The position numbers and the translations under genes were made by a program. The notes beneath the pieces are model-generated. The model had not been told where the DNA came from. It worked only from the letters and a program-made list of their open reading frames with translations, and did not search any database. Below, piece by piece: positions 30,614-35,686 of a DNA stretch of 35,686 nt. Position 1 is the first letter of the stretch; each line of letters begins with the position of its first letter. This DNA comes from Alphaproteobacteria bacterium (lineage in GTDB: Bacteria > Pseudomonadota > Alphaproteobacteria > JAEULC01): positions 1 to 35,686 of the forward strand of contig JADLEG010000120.1 in assembly GCA_020846275.1 (NCBI GenBank), given 5' to 3'.

Positions 30614-31683
30614 GCATGCGACGCGTGGCCCCCGACGACCTGCGCCGGGGCGTGCGGGCAATCTTCGCCCGCGCCGGCAGCGAGGAGGCCGAAGCCAGGG
30701 CCGTCGGCGACCACCTGGTCGAGGCCAACCTGGTCGGCCACGATTCGCACGGCGTGATCCGCGTGGCCAAGTACATGGACTGGCTGAAGCAGGGCCAGGT
30801 GGTGGTCAACCGCCATGTGAAGGTGCTGCGCGACGACGGCGTGCTGCTGATGCTGGACGGGCAGTTCGGCTACGGCCAGGCGATCGGGCTCGAGGCGATG
30901 CGGCTGGGCGTCGCCAAGGCGAAGAAGCACGGCGTGGCGGTGATGGCGCTGCGCGATACCGGCCATCTCGGGCGCATCGGCGCCTGGGCCGAGATGGCGG
31001 CCGGCGCGGGGCTGGTGGCGCTGCACTTCGTCAACAGCTCGGGCTTCGGCATGCTGGTGGCGCCCCATGGCGGCAGCGACCGGCGCCTGTCGGCCAACCC
31101 GATCGCCGCCGGCGTGCCGAGCCCCGACGGCGCGCCGATGATCCTCGACATGTCGACCTGCATCATCGCCGAGGGCAAGATCCAGGTCGCGCGCAACAAG
31201 AAGGAGAAGCTGCCGGAAGGCGCCGTGCTGAACGGCAAGGGCCGGCCGACGCGCGATCCCGAGGAGTTCTACGCGCCGCCGCCCGGGGCGATCCTGCCGA
31301 TCGCCGGCCACAAGGGATCCGGCCTGTCGCTGATCTGCGAGGTGCTGGCCGGCGCGCTGACCGGTGGCGGGTCGACCCATCCCGACAATCCCACGGCCAA
31401 GCGCATGGTCAACAACATGCTGACCATCCTGATCGACGCCGACAACGTCGCGGGCCACGCGGCCTTCGCCGCGGACGTGTCGCGCCTGAGGGACTGGGTG
31501 AAGGCATCGCCGCCGATAACGCCGGGTGGCGAGGTGTTGCTGCCCGGCGAGATCGAGCGCCGCACGCGGGCCGACCGCGAGAAGAACGGCATACCGCTGG
31601 ACGATGCGACGCGCGCGCAGATCGCCAAGGCGGCCGCCGATGTCGGCCTGCCGGCGGGCGAGATCGAGAAAGCGATCGGCTAG
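30610..31683 (+). CDS. malate/L-lactate dehydrogenase-family oxidoreductase
   Basis: The 357-residue protein has the Ldh_2 family hallmarks: NLVGHDSHGVIRVAKYMDWL (40-59) with catalytic His47, a long NAD(P)-binding middle (MALRDTGHLGRIGAWAEMA; NPIAAGVPSP) and HKGSGLSLICEVLAGAL. Members reduce or oxidise 2-keto/2-hydroxy acids such as malate, sulfolactate, ureidoglycolate or diketogulonate. The context suggests a sugar-acid or 2-keto-acid intermediate. The ATG overlaps the pdxA2-like stop (ATGA). Confidence 0.9.
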   Translation: MSMRRVAPDDLRRGVRAIFARAGSEEAEARAVGDHLVEANLVGHDSHGVIRVAKYMDWLKQGQVVVNRHVKVLRDDGVLLMLDGQFGYGQAIGLEAMRLGVAKAKKHGVAVMALRDTGHLGRIGAWAEMAAGAGLVALHFVNSSGFGMLVAPHGGSDRRLSANPIAAGVPSPDGAPMILDMSTCIIAEGKIQVARNKKEKLPEGAVLNGKGRPTRDPEEFYAPPPGAILPIAGHKGSGLSLICEVLAGALTGGGSTHPDNPTAKRMVNNMLTILIDADNVAGHAAFAADVSRLRDWVKASPPITPGGEVLLPGEIERRTRADREKNGIPLDDATRAQIAKAAADVGLPAGEIEKAIG

Positions 31684-31705
31684 GTCCGACGAGGGGGGAC
31701 GGCAG

Positions 31706-32476
31706 ATGCAGGACAACCCGGTGCGCGCCAAGCTGGCGAAGGGGGGCACGGCCTTCGGCCAGATGGCGTTCGAGTTCTTCACCCCGGGGCTTTGCCAGAT
31801 CATGGCCAATGCCGGGGCGGAGTTCGTGATCCTGGACACCGAGCACAGCGGGGTCGGGATCGAGACCATCAAGAGCCAGGTCGCCTATGCGCGCGGCACC
31901 GGGCTGGTGCCGATCGTTCGCGTCACCGGCACGCACTACCACCTGATCGCGCCGATGCTGGACGCCGGGGTGCGCGGCATCATGGTGCCGATGGTCGAGA
32001 CGGCCGAGCAGGCGCGCAAGATCGCGTCCTGGTGCCGTTACCGACCGCGGGGCGTGCGCGGCCTTGCCTTCGGCATGCCGCACGATGACTACGAAGGCGG
32101 CAGCCACATTCCGAAGATGAAGGCGGCGAACGAGCGCACGCTGGTGATCGCGCTGATCGAGACGGCGGCGGGCATCGAGAACGTCGACGCCATCGTGGCG
32201 ACACCGGGCATCGATGTCGGCTGGATGGGGCACTACGACCTGACCAACTCGATGGGCATCGACGGCCAGTTCGACCATCCGCGCTACAAGGCGGCGGCGA
32301 AGAAGCTGGCCAAGGCCTGCGCCAAGAGCGGCAAGCCGGCGGGGTTTTTGTGCGGCGACGTCAAGACGGGCAAGCAATACCTGCGATGGGGCTATCGCAT
32401 GCTGTGCTACGGCACGGACATCGCGGTCTACCAGCAGGCGCTGGCCGCCGGCATCGCCGGGCTGAAAGGAAAATAG
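31706..32476 (+). CDS. HpcH/HpaI-family class II aldolase
   Basis: The 256-residue protein has the HpcH/HpaI motifs: FTPGLCQIMANAGAEFVILD, then TEHSG (the Glu being a metal ligand), ARGTGLVPIVRVTG, GIMVPMVETAEQAR and DVGWMGHYDLTNSMGI. The enzymes cleave 4-hydroxy-2-oxo acids to pyruvate (or oxaloacetate) and an aldehyde using Mg or Mn. Position in the cluster suggests cleavage of a 2-keto sugar acid. GAGGGGGG lies upstream of the ATG at 31706, 22 bases after the Ldh stop codon. Confidence 0.9.
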   Translation: MQDNPVRAKLAKGGTAFGQMAFEFFTPGLCQIMANAGAEFVILDTEHSGVGIETIKSQVAYARGTGLVPIVRVTGTHYHLIAPMLDAGVRGIMVPMVETAEQARKIASWCRYRPRGVRGLAFGMPHDDYEGGSHIPKMKAANERTLVIALIETAAGIENVDAIVATPGIDVGWMGHYDLTNSMGIDGQFDHPRYKAAAKKLAKACAKSGKPAGFLCGDVKTGKQYLRWGYRMLCYGTDIAVYQQALAAGIAGLKGK

Positions 32477-32578
32477 GGACTCGGCCGCAGGGCCGATGCG
32501 GCGCTCGCCCGACCGGGATCGAGACGAGGGCGGGGGCCGGTGCAGGGGGTCAAGACAACAACCGTGGAGGAAACGACC

Positions 32579-33376
32579 ATGACGTTCACGACTCGATTGC
32601 TGACCGCCGCCATGGCGACGGCATTGGCGCTGGGACTGGGCGCGGGGGCGGCCGACGCCCAGGCGCTCGACCGCATCCTGAAGGAGAAGAAGATCCGCAT
32701 CACGGCGCAGGTCGACTCCGCGCCCTTCGGCATCCTGGACAAGGACAACAAGCCCACGGGCTCGGAAATCGAGACCGCGCGCCAGCTTGCCAAGGACCTG
32801 GGCGTCGAACTGGAGCTGGTGCAGGTGTCCGGCGCCCAGCGCATCCCGGCCCTGCTGTCCGACCGCGCCGACCTCGCGATCTCCTCGCTGTCGATCACGG
32901 CCGAGCGGGCGAAGTCGGTGTGGTTCTCCAGCCCGCACGGCGCGCTGTCGATCGTCATCGGCGGGCCGAAGAGCGTCAACATCAAGAGCGCGGCCGACCT
33001 GGCGGGCAAGAAGATCGGCATGAGCCGCGCCACGCTGGAAGAGCAGGAAGTGCCGAAGATCGCGCCGCCCGGCACCAACATCGTCTTCTTCGACGAGCAC
33101 GCCGCCACCCAGCAGGCGCTGCTGACGGGGCAGGTCGACGCCATCGGCTCGGCGGCCTTCCTGATCAACGACCTGGCCAAGAAGGCGCCGGACAAGCAGC
33201 TCGAGGTCAAGTTCACGGTGGTCACGGCCTTCTACGGCATCGCCGTGAAGCCGGGCAATCTCGACCTGCTGCAATGGGTCAACACCTGGGTGTTCGTGAA
33301 CAAGCACAACGGCGTACTGGCCAGGATCTACGAGCAGCAGACGGGCGTGAAGCTGGTCGACCTGCCGTCGATGTAG
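32579..33376 (+). CDS. ABC transporter substrate-binding protein, family 3
   Basis: The 265-residue protein has a signal peptide (about 27 residues, ending ADA) and a periplasmic binding-protein family 3 fold: ILKEKKIRITAQVDSAPFGI, then TGSEIETARQLAKDLGVELE, SDRADLAISSLSITAERAKS and GYDVD-like stretches replaced by QQALLTGQVDAIGSAAFL. Family 3 proteins usually bind polar amino acids, so an acid-sugar substrate would be unusual. A strong GTGGAGG box precedes the ATG. Repeats, then two permease genes, follow. Confidence 0.9.
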   Translation: MTFTTRLLTAAMATALALGLGAGAADAQALDRILKEKKIRITAQVDSAPFGILDKDNKPTGSEIETARQLAKDLGVELELVQVSGAQRIPALLSDRADLAISSLSITAERAKSVWFSSPHGALSIVIGGPKSVNIKSAADLAGKKIGMSRATLEEQEVPKIAPPGTNIVFFDEHAATQQALLTGQVDAIGSAAFLINDLAKKAPDKQLEVKFTVVTAFYGIAVKPGNLDLLQWVNTWVFVNKHNGVLARIYEQQTGVKLVDLPSM

Positions 33377-33398
33377 TCGCGGCTTGATGCGCGGCGAA

Positions 33399-33474
33399 CC
33401 TCATCCTTCGACAGGCTCAGGATGAGGTTCGGACTTTACAATCGTCCTCATGCTGAGCTTGTCGAAGCATGAGG
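33399..33474. repeat. pair of palindromic repeats inside the ABC transporter cluster
   Basis: The hairpins CCTCATCC (33399-33406) / GGATGAGG (33420-33427) and CCTCATGC (33446-33453) / GCATGAGG (33467-33474) have loops of the TTCGACAGGCTCA family. They are head-to-head copies of the element at 22281-22355. Placed between the binding-protein gene and the permease genes, they could stabilise or terminate the binding-protein mRNA, as REP sequences do between malE and malF. Confidence 0.75.
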
Positions 33475-33497
33475 GCGCTCCCGGTGCGTAGATCGGC

Positions 33498-34166
33498 GTG
33501 ACCTACGTCTTCCAGTTCGGCATCGTATTCGACCGCTTCGACGAGTTGCTGGCGGGCGCGTGGCTGACCGTGCGCCTGTCGGCGCTGGCGATGGCGCTGG
33601 GGCTTTCGGTCGCGATCGTCTGCGCCTTCCTGCGCACCGCCGGCCCGCGCCCGGTGCGCTGGATCGTCGGCGCCTATGTCGAGGCGATGCGCAACACGCC
33701 GTTCCTGGTCCAGATCTACGTGATCTTCTTCTCGCTGCCGTCGTTCGGCATCAGGTTCGACGCCAACGAGGCGGCGCTGGTGGCGATGGTGGTGAACCTG
33801 GGCGCCTACGCCACCGAGATCGTGCGCGCCGGCGTGCAGTCCGTGCCGGTCGGGCAGATCGAGGCGGGGCGGGCGCTGGGGCTGACGCGGGTGCAGGTCT
33901 ATCGCCTGATCGTGCTGTTCCCGGCGCTGAAGGCGGTGTTTCCGGCGCTGGCCAGCCAGTTCATCCTGCTGCTGCTCGGCTCCTCCGTCGTTTCGGCGAT
34001 CTCGGCCAAGGAGCTGACGGCGATCGCCAACACGCTGCAGTCCACTACCTTCCGCGCCTTCGAGGTCTATATCGTCGTCACCTTCCTCTATCTCGGCATC
34101 GCGGTGGCGTTCCGCGGCCTGTTCGCGGCGATCTACTGGTTCGTCTTCCGGCGCGGGCGGGCCTGA
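33498..34166 (+). CDS. ABC transporter permease, polar amino-acid type (first)
   Basis: The 222-residue inner-membrane protein has about five hydrophobic segments and the cytoplasmic EAA loop (EAGRALGLTRVQVYRLIVLF) that contacts the ATPase. It is a HisM/GlnP-type permease (LLAGAWLTVRLSALAMALGL; YVEAMRNTPFLVQIYVIFF). It begins at a GTG shortly after the repeat pair; the Shine-Dalgarno is weak. A second permease of the same type follows after three bases, giving a heterodimer. No ATP-binding subunit lies in the window and it may be encoded downstream. Confidence 0.9.
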   Translation: MTYVFQFGIVFDRFDELLAGAWLTVRLSALAMALGLSVAIVCAFLRTAGPRPVRWIVGAYVEAMRNTPFLVQIYVIFFSLPSFGIRFDANEAALVAMVVNLGAYATEIVRAGVQSVPVGQIEAGRALGLTRVQVYRLIVLFPALKAVFPALASQFILLLLGSSVVSAISAKELTAIANTLQSTTFRAFEVYIVVTFLYLGIAVAFRGLFAAIYWFVFRRGRA

Positions 34167-34169
34167 GCC

Positions 34170-34835
34170 GTGCGCAGCTTCTCCAGCAACGAATTCCTCT
34201 TCCTGCTGGGCGCGATGCGCTGGACCGTGGTGCTGTCGCTGATCGCGTTCGCGCTGGGCGGGCTGGTCGGCGGCACGATCGCGCTGCTGCGCGTGTCGTC
34301 CCTTGGGCCGGTGCGCCTGCTCGCGGGCGGGTACATCCAGCTGTTCCAGGGCACGCCGCTCTTGATGCAGCTTTTCCTCGTCTATTACGGCCTCGGCCTG
34401 TTCGGGCTCCGGCTCGACGCCTGGACCGCGGTGGTGATCGCCTATGCGGCCTATGCCGGCGCGTTCCTGGGCGAGATCTGGCGCGGCTGCATCCAGGCGA
34501 TCCCGCGCACGCAGTGGGAGGCCTCCGCCTCGCTGGCGCTCAGCTATCCGCAGCAGCTCCGCTACGTCATCCTGCCGCAGGCCCTGCGCATCGCCATCCC
34601 GCCGACGGTGGGGTTCCTGGTGCAGCTCGTGAAGGCTACGGCGGTCGCCTCGATCATCGGCTTCGTCGAATTGACGCGCGCCGGGCAGCTGATGAGCAAC
34701 GCCACCTTCCAGCCCACCATCGTCTACCCGACCGTGGCGGCGCTCTATTTCACGCTGTGCTGGCCGCTGTCGCTGTGGGCGCAGCAGCTCGAAAGGCGTT
34801 TTCGCGTTGGCGCGGCGATCGGCCGCACGAAATGA
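34170..34835 (+). CDS. ABC transporter permease, polar amino-acid type (second)
   Basis: This 221-residue partner of the preceding permease has the same layout: MRWTVVLSLIAFALGGLVGG, LFQGTPLLMQLFLVYYGLGL, YAAYAGAFLGEIWRG, and the EAA loop EASASLALSYPQQLRYVILP. Both are HisM/GlnP-type subunits for a family 3 binding protein. It starts at GTG three bases after the previous stop codon, so the two are translated together. Confidence 0.9.
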   Translation: MRSFSSNEFLFLLGAMRWTVVLSLIAFALGGLVGGTIALLRVSSLGPVRLLAGGYIQLFQGTPLLMQLFLVYYGLGLFGLRLDAWTAVVIAYAAYAGAFLGEIWRGCIQAIPRTQWEASASLALSYPQQLRYVILPQALRIAIPPTVGFLVQLVKATAVASIIGFVELTRAGQLMSNATFQPTIVYPTVAALYFTLCWPLSLWAQQLERRFRVGAAIGRTK

Positions 34836-34854
34836 CCCAGAGGGAAGCAGCACT

Positions 34855-35686
34855 ATGAGCAAACCGAGAATCGGCTTCATCGGCGTCGGCCTGATGGGCC
34901 ACGGCGCGGCCAAGAACATCCTGGAGAAGGGCTACGCGCTCACCGTGATGGGCAACCGCAACCGCCAGCCTGTTGACGACTTGGTGAAGCGCGGCGCCAA
35001 GGAAGGCAAGAGCGCGGCGGAGATTGCGCGGGGCAACGATATATTGTTCACCTGCGTGCCCTCTTCGGTCGAGGTCGAGGCGCTGGTGTTCGGCGCCGGC
35101 GGCATCCTGGAAGGCGCGCATCCCGGCCTCATCGTCGTCGACAGCACGACCGCCGATCCCAACTCGACCCGGAGGATCGGCGCGGCGCTGAAGGAGAAGG
35201 GCGCGCGCATGGCCGACGCGCCGCTCGGCCGTTCGCCCAAGGAGGCCGAGGCCGGCAGCTTGAGCACCTATGTCGGCGGCGATCCGGATGTCGTCGCGGC
35301 GATCAAGCCGGTGCAGCAATGCTTTGCCGACACCATCGTCGAGGTGGGATCGCTCGGCGCCGGGCATACGCTGAAGCTGATCAACAATTTCATGTCGATC
35401 GGCAATTGCGCGATCATCGCCGAGGCGGCGACGACGGCGGCCAAGATGGGTGTCGACATGCGCAAGTTCCACGCCGTCATCTCGGCCGGCGGAGCCAACA
35501 GCAAGATGTTCCAGATGGTGGCGCCCTGGCTGCTTGAAGGGGACGACAGCCACCTGAAGGGGCCGCTGCGCATCGCCGGCAAGGACCTGCGCTTCTACAA
35601 CAAGCTGGCCGAGCAGGCGCAGGTCGCCTCGTTCATCGGCCAGGCGGTGAACCAGTGGCTGCAGCTCTGCAACGCGCGCGGCCATG
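34855..35686 (+). CDS. NAD(P)-dependent 3-hydroxyisobutyrate dehydrogenase-family enzyme, 3' end cut by window
   Basis: The visible 277 residues include the Rossmann motif GFIGVGLMGHGAAKNILEKG (7-26) and the catalytic Lys174 in GAGHTLKLINNF (168-179). The substrate loop is DAPLGRSPKEAEAG (121-134), which differs from the DAPVSGG loop of true 3-hydroxyisobutyrate dehydrogenase. The family includes L-threonate (LtnD), D-erythronate (DenD) and tartronate semialdehyde dehydrogenases, which suits the acid-sugar cluster. The C-terminus is beyond position 35686. AGAGGGAAG precedes the ATG. Confidence 0.88.
   Translation, partial: MSKPRIGFIGVGLMGHGAAKNILEKGYALTVMGNRNRQPVDDLVKRGAKEGKSAAEIARGNDILFTCVPSSVEVEALVFGAGGILEGAHPGLIVVDSTTADPNSTRRIGAALKEKGARMADAPLGRSPKEAEAGSLSTYVGGDPDVVAAIKPVQQCFADTIVEVGSLGAGHTLKLINNFMSIGNCAIIAEAATTAAKMGVDMRKFHAVISAGGANSKMFQMVAPWLLEGDDSHLKGPLRIAGKDLRFYNKLAEQAQVASFIGQAVNQWLQLCNARGH

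Noticed and set aside
1..35686. CRISPR arrays, tRNA, rRNA, prophage or secretion-system islands
   Set aside because: Reading both strands, I saw no regularly spaced direct repeats, no cloverleaf or rRNA sequence, and no phage structural or integrase genes.

Overview
The window is GC-rich (most third codon positions are G or C) and gene-dense, with many start/stop overlaps. Its content points to a free-living alphaproteobacterium of the Rhodospirillales/Reyranella kind: an R. etli-type asparaginase, DUF2336, DUF1127, scattered Tad pilus genes, Entner-Doudoroff enzymes, a GcvA-like LysR regulator and dispersed palindromic intergenic repeats. The order-level assignment is inference; no rRNA or other phylogenetic marker is present. 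I see no phage, insertion sequence, tRNA, rRNA or CRISPR.

Left part (1-9.5 kb): a truncated secreted protein, then an RNA-modification pair (TrmH-family SPOUT methyltransferase, rlmN) on the minus strand. Asparaginase, a quinone oxidoreductase-like MDR protein and a SAM methyltransferase follow on the plus strand. Next come a DinB protein, and a DUF1127 gene divergent from a GcvA-like LysR regulator with a palindromic CTAAT-N7-ATTAG box between them. A Flp-type pilin and a class I/II aminotransferase close this part.

Middle part (9.6-22.3 kb): two tandem secreted paralogues sharing an RRPVIN-x-LENRL motif that I cannot assign to a family; a strong small-RNA candidate on the minus strand (10788-10884) with a near-consensus promoter, 5' hairpin, CCTCCC linker and terminator; a small SH3 protein; pgi; a porin; and a minus-strand operon terC-usp-kdgK-eda. 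Together pgi, the porin, kdgK and eda suggest sugar uptake and Entner-Doudoroff metabolism. Then a DUF2336 gene coupled to a small secreted protein, two TadE-like pseudopilins and a divergent TadG-like von Willebrand protein.

Right part (22.3-35.7 kb): an RraA-family protein; a TPR/GT9 protein that looks internally duplicated; a tandem palindromic repeat; and a higBA toxin-antitoxin pair whose promoter implies a leaderless mRNA. A SnoaL-like/GNAT pair follows. The rest is one long plus-strand catabolic cluster: DeoR regulator, DUF1537 acid-sugar kinase, PdxA2-like dehydrogenase, Ldh-family dehydrogenase, HpcH/HpaI aldolase, an amino-acid-type ABC importer (binding protein and two permeases, no ATPase in the window) and a 3-hydroxyisobutyrate-dehydrogenase-family enzyme cut by the window end. 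By established knowledge of DUF1537 pathways this is probably a four-carbon (or related) sugar-acid utilisation operon, but the combination is unusual and its substrate cannot be read from the sequence.
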